A stretch of DNA of 64,000 nucleotides. Source: Ypsolopha sequella. Lineage: Eukaryota > Arthropoda > Insecta > Lepidoptera > Ypsolophidae. The notes below the pieces were generated by a model. It was not told the DNA's origin. It did no database searches and worked only from the letters and a program-made list of their open reading frames with translations. The position numbers were made by a program, and so were the translations under genes. This document shows positions 1-9,792 of this stretch, piece by piece. Every line of letters starts with the position of its first letter. Position 1 is the stretch's first letter. Location of the stretch: positions 4,295,501-4,359,500 of the forward strand of contig OW203985.1 in assembly GCA_934047225.1 (NCBI GenBank), in the 5' to 3' direction.

Positions 1-1145
1 AGAGCAGGCTATATATTATCTCGGGTGTGTAGTTGTAGGGTAAGGCGGCAACGTGCAGCGCGGTGCTATGTGCCTCATTCCGCTGCACGGGCTTGGCGCC
101 GCATCGCGTCAGCAGTTGCACCACCCGGACCGACGGGAAGATCGGCTCCATACCGAGATCATCAGCAAAGTACGTGGACCTGATGACGTTGAGTCTGCTG
201 ACATTCAGGTGCAGCAGGGTGTCACCGGTGTGTGCCGAGCGGACGTCCTTCTCGATCAATAATCGGACTTTATTTTAAACGCTTGCTTGTTCCTCCTGGG
301 TCTCAGCAGTATCCAGCATCAAGTATATGAGATGTGTGATGCAGCGCAGCGCGCGGTCGAAAGTCTCGGTTTGCTCCTTAAATACAGGAAAGATCTCCAA
401 ACTGCGGCGCGCATCTGGCAACTGGCTAGCGACCAGGTCAAACACCCTGACTACGTCCCTGTGCTTAGGCACGCCCGTCCCCCTCTCGAGCCGACCCTCG
501 CGCGCGTCCAGCATGAGCCGGGTCAGCACGCAGGCTGTGTGTCATGTGTCGGTATAAAGCAGCGTGTCTCGCTCGATGCGTATTTCGAGCGCCCAACTCC
601 ACAGCTAGATGCAGCGCTGATAACGGAATGCGTCAGCGTATGACGCACCACAATACATGAGTCGGAAGACTGTATCCTTGTGATAAGGCCCAAACACTCG
701 GTCAGCTACCAGCAACGCTTGTACCTTCATAGCGTCCATGTCAGCTGTGGCCGAGTCTAGTTCCTCGAAGGTTCTCCATTCCGTAGCGTACCCGAGAGCG
801 GGATGCGTAGGGCGTTCCGGTTGCTTCTCTACGTAGCCCGTCTCGTTGTAGCAGAGGATAGTAGCTTGCCTCCAGTTGGCGATGGTGGCGGTGTAGTCAT
901 TAAACTCGTCGAGCTGCGTAGCGCCGAGCAACTCGTGCACGTCTGCGAGTTGCGACACCGAGTAGTGCGTGCGCGCAGTGCAGCGCCGTCTTGTGCTGCA
1001 GGTCACACGCGTTCACTGACACACCCTTAGAGAGCAGACAGGCGCAGAGTCTGACGGACTGCACCGAGTTGATCAAACAGGTGCCGCCATTGTAGTTGGA
1101 GTGGCGGATGTCAGTGCCACGTTCCACCAGCTCTCGCACCACCGC
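1..1145 (-). pseudogene. FEM1-type ankyrin-repeat pseudogene, left (inverted) copy
   Basis: Reverse-strand reading gives the middle and C-terminal parts of a FEM1A/C-like protein; FEM1 proteins are ankyrin-repeat substrate receptors of CUL2 ubiquitin ligases. Visible blocks are an ankyrin segment (1145 to about 988), the central HELLGATQLDEFNDY region (about 945-885), a segment ending in YADAFRYQRCI (to 608), and the C-terminal ankyrin part (529-1), which runs off the window. Breaks: a deletion of about 150 bp near 985, relative to the right copy, that shifts the frame; a TAG at 605-607; a TGA at 542-544; and a CAC-to-TAA change at 275-277. An intron-like acceptor (tgcag, reverse strand) sits at 1146-1151, so this looks like a DNA-level copy and not a retrocopy. 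GC content is much higher than the flanks. FEM1 assignment is by family resemblance; it is clearly non-coding as it stands. Confidence 0.82.
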
Positions 1146-1407
1146 CTGCAGACCACACACAAGAGCGCACTGTTAACATATTCATCAGTCTATAGTTGTC
1201 CACTGCTAGACATTTTGTCTTTGCATAAAGATAGTAATGCGTAAAATCAAGTTATAAGAAATACACCCACCGTGAAATTATATTATTGACACAAATAAAA
1301 AAAAACTGTATTTCGGTTTTCGATAATTTCCAGCCGAATCCCTTAAAAGAACAACATATCAATAATCAAGTATACATAAAAATACACATTTTGTATGTAG
1401 TTTACTG
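1146..1407. other. AT-rich loop between the two FEM1-like arms
   Basis: No gene seen. The left edge carries intron-like sequence with a pyrimidine stretch and acceptor for the left arm. The right edge (1380-1407) does not keep an acceptor at the matching point; the nearest AG is at 1399-1400, several bases upstream of where homology begins. Confidence 0.6.
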
Positions 1408-2910
1408 ACGGTGGTGTGGGAGCTGGTGGAACGTGGCGCTGACATCCACAGCCCCAACTACAACGGCGGCACCTGTTTGATAAACTCGCTGCAGTCCGTC
1501 AGGCTCGGCGCCTATCTGCTCTCCAAGGGCGTGTCAGTGAACGCGTGTGACCTGCAGCACAAGACGGCGCTGCACTACGCGGCGCAGGAGCACCGGGGCG
1601 ACACGGCGCGGCTGTTGCTCGACCACGGCGCCGACCCGCACCGCAAGTCGCGCGCTGGCGACGACGTGCTCCAGACAGCCGCGTTGAAGGGCGCGGCTCA
1701 CACAGTGTCGCTGCTAGCGACTCGTTCGCACTACTCGGTGTCGCAACTCGCAGACACGCACGAGTTGCTCGGCGCTACGCAGCTCGACGAGTTTAATGAC
1801 TACACCGCCGCCATCGCCAACTGGAGGCAAGCTACTGTCGTCCGCTACAACGAGACGGGCTACGTAGAGAAGCAACCGGAACGCCCCCCGCATCTAGCTC
1901 TCGGGTACGCTACGGAATAGAGAACCTTCGAGGAACTAGACTCGGCCACAGCTGACATGGACGCTATGAAGGTACAAGCGTTGCTGGTAGCTGACTGAGT
2001 GTTTTGGCCTTATCACAAGGATACCGTCTTCCGACTCATGTATCGTGGTGCATCATACGCTGACGCATTCCGTTATCAGCGCTGCATCTAGCTGTGGAGT
2101 TGGGCGCTCGAAATACGCATCGAGCGAGACACGCTGCTTTATACCGACACATGACACACAGCCTGCGTGCTGACCCGGCTCATGCTGGACGCGCGCGAGG
2201 GTCGGCTCGAGAGGGGGACGGGCGTGCCTAAGCACAGGGACGTAGTCAGGGTGTTTGACCTGGTCACTAGCCAGCTGCCAGATGCGCGCCGCAGTTTGGA
2301 GATCTTTCCGGTATTCAAGAAGCAGGCCGAGACTTTCGACCGCACGCTGCGCTGCATCACACATCTCATATACTTGATGCTAGATACTGCTGAGACCCAG
2401 GAGGAACAAGCGAGCGTTCACAATAAAGTCCGATCGTTGATCGAGAAGGACGTTCGCTCGGCACACACCGGTGACACCTTGCTGCACCTGAGTGTCAGCA
2501 GACTCAACGTCATCAGGTCTACGTACTTTGCTGTTGATCTCGGCATGGAGCCGATCTTCCCGTCGGTCCGGGTGGTGCAACTGCTGACGCGATGCGGCGC
2601 CAAGCCCGTGCAGCGGAATGAGGCACATAGCACCGCGCTGCACGTCGCCGCCTTACCCTACAACTACACACCCGAGATAATATATTGCCTGCTCTCAGCG
2701 GGCGGCCATCTCGACCAAGCGACCCGTTTCGGTGACACCGCGCTGGGGCTAGTGACTGCCCGACACGATCATCAAGTCTATCCACTAAAGCATATGACTC
2801 TCAGTTGCTTGGCAGCGCACGCCCTACTCTCTGATCCGAGATACACCAACGTCCCTAAGAAAGAATTGCCCGAGACGCTGCACGAGTTCCTAGATCTGCA
2901 TCATGCTTAA
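1408..2910 (+). pseudogene. FEM1-type ankyrin-repeat pseudogene, right copy, nearly full C-terminal two thirds
   Basis: One frame (codons starting at 1411) runs about 500 codons to a natural stop at 2908-2910 with no frameshift. It resembles FEM1A/C: an ankyrin block (NACDLQHKTALHYAAQEH near 1543), LLDHGADPH near 1615, the HELLGATQLDEFNDY block near 1759, a middle helical-repeat region, a second ankyrin block (HTGDTLLHLSVSRL near 2467; HSTALHVAALPYNYTP near 2626), and a C-terminus with SCLAAHALL and LPETLHEFLDLH like other FEM1 proteins. Four in-frame stops break it: TAG 1918-1920 (tryptophan in the left copy), TGA 1996-1998 (arginine in the left copy), TAG 2089-2091 and TGA 2152-2154. The last two are shared with the left copy. 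The N-terminal ankyrin repeats, perhaps 100-150 residues, are absent. Confidence 0.85.
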
Positions 2911-3185
2911 GGTGTTCCTATTTGGGTGAAAAGTTATAGTAAAATACTAAAAGTTATTGTGTTATTGTATTATTGTATATAAATTTTGTGAGACTACCCA
3001 TGAAAGTAGAACGAATAATAAAATTTTAATATAGACTATCTAGTCATAACATAACACAGCTGTAAAACAAAAAATGAGTTTTATAAAAGTTTGAAGTGGG
3101 AATGAATAATTTATTTATGCTATTTAGGGTACATCAAACATCCTTCAGTGTGACATAAAAGAGTAGAAATTAATTATTTCGGAAC
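2911..3185 (+). other. 3' flank of the FEM1-like copy with a possible polyadenylation signal
   Basis: AT-rich sequence following the stop codon. AATAAA occurs at 3017-3022. There is no poly-A tract at the end of homology, which argues against a processed retrocopy. Confidence 0.4.
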
Positions 3186-4350
3186 TAAAGTGTTTCCGCG
3201 TCCTGGCAGCACTAGAGATGAGTAGTCGAGCTGTCAAAACTAATAAGCGGTGTTTGTTTTCTTCACAATCTTAGGTTTTCCTGTGTAAATTTTGGCTAAA
3301 GCAGCAAGTTAAAATGGACAAGGTCATACGCGGCGGTGTTCGTGACGTAATTTATAAAGTAATAAGGGTTGAGTTATTAATTGAATACTTTTTAATTTCG
3401 GATGCTTCGTTTTCCACTTGGAAATTAGATCCAGTCCAGGCTGAAGCTCTTTCAAGAAAAAAATGGTCGCACAAAACATTTATAGGTGACTTGCTACAAA
3501 ACTCAATCCATTTGCTCTACTGATACATAATATTGAACAATTTCTAGAACTTTTGAAATAAGGTTAAGAAACACAACCATTTCAACAGCCGTAATAATTA
3601 AAATATAGGGGTTACTTGAAAACTCATGTTAATGTTTTTATTATTATCTGTGGTCTATCGTTTTTATTATTAGGTATTTGCGGCATAAGATTTTTTTTTT
3701 CTTAAAATACTTAGTCAGAGAATTGATATACCTAATATATGTGAAATTCGGAAACCTCTTTAGTTTTATGGCGTATTTAATGTATATTCGTACAACTTAC
3801 TTCTATTGAAGTAATTCACTGTAAAGTTTGCTGTATATACATTTTGATATACATTTCAAGTTCTTAGACTGAAATATACAATATACATTGCAGATCAAGG
3901 CAGCCTTTTCGGCAGAAAAAGTTTTGTTTTCTAACACATTAAGTCACTCAACAGCTAACAAAGTTGCACCATTCATTAAATTGTCATCTGTGCAGCTTCC
4001 ACTAGGTTTTATAGTCAATAAATCCCTATTACACATTTATTCTGCTATCGTTACTCTTTTTGGAAAGCAGTTACGGCGCATTAATTGGTATTAGGGCAGA
4101 CTCTACGGGATTTCCGCCGCATATGGCGCTAGTATAATGGCGGACACTAGCGCTAAAAGTGCTCTTAAAAAGAGTAAAAAGCTGTTAATGTTGCTTTTAA
4201 GTTTTTGTGCAATGTTTCAGCTTAGTGAGTCATTAGCATTATAGCTGAAAGAGGCATCGATTGGTAATGTTGTGGCAATTTGTAACTTTAAAATCTGGTA
4301 AATAATAGTACCATCTTTACTAATCTTCAGGATAAGAACGCATATTAAAT
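3186..4350. other. Unassigned AT-rich stretch with a short open frame
   Basis: A 69-codon frame (3314-3523, +) begins in a good start context with MDKVIRGGVRDVIYKV. That opening loosely resembles the start of some insect transposon-encoded proteins, but the rest is not recognised and the frame ends early. A second short frame at 3888-4094 is unremarkable. Sequence at 4095-4140 is less AT-rich, without identifiable coding content. Confidence 0.25.
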
Positions 4351-4690
4351 AAATCCATCCATCCATCCATCAAGCCATCAAGCCGTATTCGTCCATTGCT
4401 AGACATAGGCCTCCCCCATATTACGCCACTCTTGGTGGTCCTCAGTCATCCTCATCCAGCCGCCACCCGCAACGTCTTTCAGATCCTCAGTCCAGTGGGC
4501 ACGAGGGCGGCCTACGCTGCGCTTTGCTGTACGTGGTCTCCATTCCAATGCCTCATGGCCCCAACGGTTATCACGTCAGTGACAAATATGGCCAGTTCAC
4601 TGCCACTTCAACTTACTGATTTGGCAGGCTATGTCGGTCACCTTCGATCTCTGACGGATATCTTCGATTCGGATTTATTAAATTTATTAA
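4351..4690 (-). mobile_element. RTE-type LINE 3' fragment
   Basis: Read on the reverse strand this gives the C-terminal end of an RTE-type reverse transcriptase protein: ISKLKWQWTGHI, then EALEWRPRTAKRSVGRPRAH, then DVAGGGWMRMTEDHQEWRNM and GEAYV. Internal stops show it is dead. The element ends in a short tandem repeat (gatg)n, seen on the plus strand as tccatccatccatc at 4353-4371, the usual kind of terminus for these elements. The motif 'ggcctccccca' at 4410 is a familiar signature of lepidopteran copies. Confidence 0.8.
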
Positions 4691-5409
4691 ATAAATAAAA
4701 ATAGTTACACAAAATTTGGTAACAACCGTGCGATGGCTAATTTGGCTACTTCTGGCTTCTCACCTGGAGGAAGATTAAAATGTTGCAAAGGCACAATTTG
4801 TGACCAATGTGTGACTTGAAAAGCATGTTAATGCGGTATTGTTCCCAGATACAGTTGCAAGATAGTGGTCATTATTAAGAGGGACGTGTATTTTTTTGCT
4901 TCCGCAAGATATTATTTTAATTTAGTCCCTAAACGTGTAGTTGTAGGGTAGTGATTTTAAAACAGATATCAACTTCCTATAACTCAATTATTCATCATAA
5001 AAACTTCAGAATATACAGCCTACAAAGTTGAAATTTGGCAGGCAGGTTTCTAATACGATGTAGGCTCCCATGTCTGAATATTAAAAGCTTTCTCTGAATA
5101 TCAAGTTCAAGCTATTATTTTAGCTCAAGTTACTAAACAATACAAAGTTGAAGACCACATACATCGATGGTAGATTTTAATGTCTTGCTTTGTTTAAATA
5201 TTTATTTATAATTATATCGCAACTATGGATGAAAGAGCAAATTTCTCCTACTACAGGTGAAAACTTAAAAGGAGAATTCGGCAACAAAAACTGTTAAATA
5301 TGTTATAAATAAATGATTTTTATTTTGATTTTTCATTCAATCCATTCAGTAGTTTTATGTCAATTGTTAGAATACAAACAAATAGACAAAAATTATTAAT
5401 TTTTTTTGT
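4691..5409. other. AT-rich stretch, nothing recognised
   Basis: No credible coding frame, repeat or RNA gene was found on either strand. Confidence 0.4.
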
Positions 5410-6622
5410 CATAAAGATCTCTTCACTATGTATCTTCACTTGTAATCAACTTATCCTGTCTCCTGGAAGTTATCAAAGGTCATTCCGGTATTTAAATCAG
5501 GATCTAAGTCCAATGTTTGCGACTACAGAGCAATCGCTATACTATCGCCATACGCAAAGGTATTTGAATCCATTCTGTACCGTCGTATATTAAACCAGGT
5601 ATCACCCTGGTTATGTGACGCTCAGCATGGATTTTTGCCAGGTCGGTCTACAGCAACTAATTTATTGTCCTTCGTCCAACATGCTTCTACAGAAGTTGAT
5701 AATAAAAAGCAAGTTGATGTAATCTACTTCGACTTTCGCAAGGCCTTTGACCGTGTCGACAACGATGTGTTGCTCCGCAAAATGGCTGCTATTGGCTTTA
5801 CACCACAACTGCTGCATCTTTTTGCCAGCTATCTGTCGGACAGGATGCAGTATGTTCAATATGGCGGCTGTATCTCGAAGCGTTATTATACTAGGTCAGG
5901 AATAAGTCAGGGCAGTAATTTGGGTCCGTTGGAATTTTTAATATTTATTAATGATCTCCCCAAATTAATATCTGATGACTTCATGATATTAATTTTTGCG
6001 GACGATGTTAAATTGGTTGCGTCACTAAATACCATCGATGAATGTCGACGTTTTCAGCGTGAAATTGATGCAGTGCACTCGTGGAGTGTCAAAAACTGCT
6101 TAGAGCTGAACGTCGATAAGTCGTTTGTATTTACTTTTCACCGAAAGCGTGATCCTCTCCATTTTCCTTACAAGCTCGCTAATTCACCGCTACCGCGTGC
6201 GCTGGATTTTGTTAAGGATCTTGGTGTACTATTTACTGCTGACTTGAAGTCAGCTACTATATTGAAGAGTTGAGTAAGAAAGCGAGGAAGGCTCTTGGAT
6301 GGGTGTTGAGGTTATCAATGGATTTTAAAGACCCTCGCACGTTTCGTACTTTGTTTAACTAACCTCGTGAACAAGGCCCCTCTCAGCCGCGTGCTTCGTT
6401 TACTCAACGGTATGGCTAGATATCAACCAGAGATGGATATTTTTTCTGCATCACTGGCCCAAATCCACACATGTGTGGTGAAATACTTGGAGCAGTACCT
6501 ATTTTTATTCTAAGTGTATGTATATTTTGTTTTTTAGTGTTTTAAAATTTGTTTCTGTTTTCCATGTATACGCATTGGACTTGTGTCTGTAATGTATTCA
6601 TGTGTATTAATAAATAAATAAA
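5410..6622 (+). mobile_element. 5'-truncated Jockey/CR1-type LINE
   Basis: Contains reverse-transcriptase coding sequence ending about 110 bp before a tail rich in AATAAA (6609-6622). The 5' limit is set only by where RT-like residues begin (about 5410) and is approximate. No endonuclease or ORF1 remains. Confidence 0.75.
5464..6513 (+). pseudogene. Reverse transcriptase of a Jockey/CR1-type LINE, frameshifted
   Basis: The frame from 5464 to 6273 reads WKLSKVIPVFKSGS, DYRAIAILSPYAKVFESIL, AQHGFLPGRSTATNLL, then DVIYFDFRKAFDRVDN (catalytic aspartate motif A), GISQGSNLGPLEF (motif B) and ILIFADDVKLVA (FADD box, motif C). These are diagnostic of non-LTR reverse transcriptases. Frame is lost at about 6270; the C-terminal tail then appears in other frames and includes NKAPLSRVLRLLNGMARYQP with a final stop at 6511-6513. 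A frame change also occurs near 5460. The catalytic residues are still present, but with at least two frameshifts and no endonuclease it cannot make a complete protein. Confidence 0.85.
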
Positions 6623-7330
6623 TGTGTATACTCATATTATCCGGTAAAATATAACCTGCAAAATATTATAAACATCTGCCAATAAACAGCAGAAAATATT
6701 ATTTATATCTCATTTTCTGTTTTAGATCTTCAAAAAATGCCTAAAAGACTGCTCTGAAATGAAAGAATAAAAGCTGATATTTTCATAAAAATAGTCGGCT
6801 CTTTCAATATTGTAACTTTAGTATATTATTGCACTATGTTTACCATCTGCAACCAAACGAAAATATGAAGAAAGTAAGATCTGAATATTAAAGAGTTTCA
6901 ATGGCAAGAGAGGTTCTTTAAAAAATGTTTATTCTATCGGGTTATGTTTTTATATTGCTTCATATGTTATTTATTTATTATTTGCCTTTAGATTTACTTC
7001 AACCTAATTTTATGTTTTATTTGTTACAGCGACCGAAAAAAACAAAGAAGACGCCTTTGTAGCAGATACTCAACAGGGCAAATGGCTCATTAATGCCATA
7101 GGAGCCGACGCCATACTAAACATGTGCGCAGTACAGTTTTTATAGGGTCTTTTCAGCGCTAATCAAACTGCTGTGTGGTTTTCATTCGCTGGTTTGTGAT
7201 TCCTTATCATCCAGCTCTCTATCTTGGTGTTTTTGCCGAATAAATATGGTATATACATATGTCGACTCTTTGCGGTAGTAGTTGAGTCATTTTTATTTTT
7301 TTACAGTAGGTAAACGCAATGAACGGTAAC
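6623..7330. other. AT-rich stretch, nothing recognised
   Basis: No coding frame of note. A patch at 7030-7200 is less AT-rich but shows no recognisable motif. Confidence 0.4.
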
Positions 7331-7830
7331 AGTTATTTGTGTTACAAGGGGCCCAAGTAATATTTTGTTCGTCGAGGGCTATATTTTGAATTCAGAGTGA
7401 AGAGAAGGATTCTACAGTAAAATCCTGAGCGTAGCAAGGAATTCAATGTGGCAAACAAAATATGCTTGGGCCCAAGTGATATACACTATTTTTCATCACT
7501 ACCTATGAGAAAAAGAATGTACAAGTACCTACCGTTGTGGAAATTGTTGCACCACATTAGCTGCATACTTGAATACCACTACATACTCAAATTCGTTTTC
7601 AAATATTATTTGTAATAACACCGAAGACAAATTTTTGAGAAAAAATAAATGAAAACAAAAATGACAGTTTCTTTTAACACGCATTGCCGCCTACGCCGCA
7701 ACGCTCAGGATTATATTTTAGAACCCCTCGCTGATCTCGGGATACTGTAGAAGCCTTCGCTTCGCTCTGAATTCAAAATAACGCTCTCAACGAACAAAAA
7801 ATTACTTTGGCCCCTGTAACATAAATAACT
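7331..7830. mobile_element. Foldback/MITE-like element with about 100-bp inverted termini
   Basis: The left end (agttatttgtgttacaaggg at 7331) and right end (reverse complement agttatttatgttacagggg, ending 7830) are imperfect inverted repeats of about 100 bp that also share ttgttcgt, ttttgaattcagag and the block around aatcctgagcgt. The centre is AT-rich and non-coding. Target duplication could not be fixed. Class unknown. Confidence 0.75.
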
Positions 7831-7929
7831 ATTATTGTAAGCGACAAAATGTGCTAACGATAAAAAATTCATTATTTTACTCATATTAAATATGGGTTAC
7901 CAAAATATGGCAAAAGTGTTAACCAACTA

Positions 7930-8010
7930 TCACACTGGCACGTAATAATCGTCAGTAAAACGTGAGTACACGAGTGTGGACTTGAGTTGTTACTTGCATT
8001 TCACAGTTAT
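7930..8010 (+). repeat. Copy of a SINE-like 3' module
   Basis: The sequence cgtaataatcgtcagtaaaa followed by gtacttgcatttcac-like sequence recurs at 36881-36945 and 38531-38593 in the same orientation. At 38.4 kb the module follows a tRNA-like head. Confidence 0.65.
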
Positions 8011-8138
8011 CATGGAACTCTGAAAACACATTTGATACCCACTCAGAGATTCAAATCATGGAGATTTACGTATTTTCTAAGACCACACATTCATAATATG
8101 TATTACTACTTAATTAAAAAAAAAAAACTTTGTTTTCG

Positions 8139-8486
8139 GGGATACCGGTCAAACGTACTATGGGGGAACTGTATACCGGTCAAACGTACAATGGGAGAAT
8201 AGTATACCGGTCAAACGTACAGTGAGACTCTCACTTACAGTGAGAGGATAGTATATCAGTCAAACGTACTATGGGATAAAAGTATACTAGTCAAACGCAC
8301 TATGGGAGAATAGTATACCGGTCAAACGTACAGTGAGAGGATAGTATATCAGTCAAACGTACTATGGGATAAAAGTATACTAGTCAAACGCACTATGGGA
8401 GAATAGTATACCGGTCAAACGTACAATGGGAGAATAGTATAACAGTCAAACTTACTATGAGAAAATATTATACCAGTCAAAGGTAC
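8139..8486 (+). repeat. 31-bp minisatellite, array 1 (diverged)
   Basis: About eleven copies of a unit close to tatgggagaatagtatacc plus (a/g)gtcaaacgtac. Units differ at many positions. A block of about 93 bp (three units) occurs twice in succession with the same variants (agtgagaggatagtatatca, then ggataaaagtatactagtca), a small higher-order repeat. Confidence 0.9.
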
Positions 8487-8488
8487 TA

Positions 8489-9188
8489 CAGTAGCCGTCA
8501 ATAGAAATTGTGAACTATGTAAACAAAGCGCCATGTTGTCTTTGTCTATGAATAGGTGAACTATCTAGAGATGGGTAAGTATGTGATTAAAATATGTTAG
8601 GTGCTTAATTAGTTTTCTTTATTTGATTCATCGCTAAAATATTCTGATGAATCGCTAGCCAAATCGCCCACGTTAATTACAAATGGTTCCGTCACAGCGT
8701 CGTTGGCCGTATCTGTTATCCCATCCAGTTCTTTAATTTTTTCTTCTACTTTTAGGACATGAGCTACACATTTTAGAACAACGCTGGAAGATCACACAGC
8801 TCTCGATAGAATCACACACACGTTTATGTCAAAGATTATGCAGTAACGCTGTTAAAAAAAAATGACGGAATAAAATAACATCACGAATAAAATAGGTTAA
8901 TATTCAAATAGATTCGTACATCACCAATTTTCAAAGACAATACAGATTCGATGAGAAAAAAATATGACAGCAATCTCGACGCAGTACAGAATTGACTATT
9001 GATTCTATGATTTTCCGTAATTAACTGGTGATTATTGAATATTTCATGATGAAATACAGTGAATGACTGGTAAGACTTGATGCTTCATGATTTGGAATAA
9101 TGTTCAATGAGACTCCGTGACAGAACCTTGAGAAAAATTGAGAAAACGGTTTGTTTACATAGTCCACAATTTCTATTGACGGCGACTT
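8489..9188. mobile_element. 700-bp TA-flanked transposon (Tc1/mariner-like) inside the minisatellite
   Basis: Terminal inverted repeats begin cagtagccgtcaatagaaat (left) and, on the reverse strand at the right end, aagtcgccgtcaatagaaat; similarity continues for about 37 bp. TA lies on both sides (8487-8488 and 9189-9190). Removing 8489-9190 restores the unit junction cgtac-TA-tggg exactly as in the array. TA duplication and a CAGT-like end fit the Tc1/mariner superfamily. Internal sequence keeps only the end of a transposase-like frame, so it is non-autonomous. Confidence 0.9.
8609..8795 (-). pseudogene. Likely transposase C-terminal remnant
   Basis: A reverse-strand open frame of about 60 codons ends with a stop at 8609-8611. 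It reads KCVAHVLKVEEKIKELDG, then EPFVINVGDLASDSSEYFSD and ends NKEN. An acidic serine-rich tail following a coiled basic/acidic helix is typical of the C-termini of insect transposases of the Tc1/DDE type that I recognise by pattern. No catalytic DDE residues remain. Its placement inside a TIR element supports this reading. Exact family not determined. Confidence 0.55.
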
Positions 9189-9441
9189 TATGGGAGAATA
9201 GTATACCAGTAAAACGTACTATGGGAGAATAGTATACCAGTAAAACGTACTATGGGAGAATAGTATACCAGTCAAACGTACTATGGGAGAATAGTATACC
9301 AGTAAAACGTACTATGGGAGAATAGTATACCAGTCAAACGTACTATGGGAGAATAGTATACCAGTAAAACGTACTATGGGAGAATAGTATACCAGTAAAA
9401 CGTACTATGGGAGAATAGTATACCAGTCAAACGTACTATGG
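9189..9441 (+). repeat. 31-bp minisatellite, array 2 (homogeneous)
   Basis: Eight successive 31-bp units beginning tatgggagaatagtatacca, nearly identical: the only variation I see is gtaaaac versus gtcaaac, in order a,a,c,a,c,a,a,c. It is the continuation of array 1 beyond the inserted transposon. There are no unique spacers, so it is not a CRISPR-like array. Confidence 0.95.
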
Positions 9442-9789
9442 GCGTGCTTACACCGTTATTATTTATTAATTACCAAAACTTTACGGTTGTAATCTCCACA
9501 AATTGTATAGACAACTGGAGCTTTTTATTATTTAACTTTCACCAGGCAAATTGAAGTCTCACTTTTATGTTAGGTTTCACTTGTTAGCTTATGAACTGTT
9601 ATATTATATTTTGAGAGTTTTCCTTCATTACTCTGCCCTTATTAAATTACATTAATATATTTATGAAAAACTACAGCTTCCTTGATCCAAATACCTATGT
9701 ATTTACTTACTAGAGTAATTAACATTGGGTAACGAACGAACAGAAAACATAGAAGTGATACTTTAAGGCCGTGCCGAGCGAACGACTAC
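9442..9789. other. AT-rich stretch, nothing recognised
   Basis: No coding or repeat signal beyond the flanking elements. Confidence 0.4.
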
Positions 9790-9792
9790 TAA

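Larger units (their letters stand above)
1..2695. repeat. Large inverted repeat built from two FEM1-like copies
   Basis: Positions 1-1145 are the reverse complement of about 1408-2695. Base 1 pairs with about base 2695, so the left arm continues outside the window. By eye the 84 codons at 275-529 differ from the right copy at only about four residues, suggesting roughly 95% identity there. The arms are head to head: the 5' ends of the gene copies face each other across a loop of about 260 bases. A read-through transcript from either side could fold into a hairpin of more than 1 kb, interrupted by the 150-bp deletion in the left arm. Confidence 0.9.

Noticed and set aside
605..1006. 133-codon reverse frame starting MTCSTRRRC as a gene
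   Set aside because: Its start is an out-of-frame product of the 150-bp deletion; the rest is the FEM1-like pseudogene.
2167..2910. 247-codon frame as a complete small ankyrin protein
   Set aside because: It is the C-terminal part of the FEM1-like frame after stop codons; the first ATG is an internal methionine.
8139..9441. Regular 31-bp repeats resembling a CRISPR array
   Set aside because: Units abut with no unique spacers, and the setting is eukaryotic transposon DNA; it is a minisatellite.
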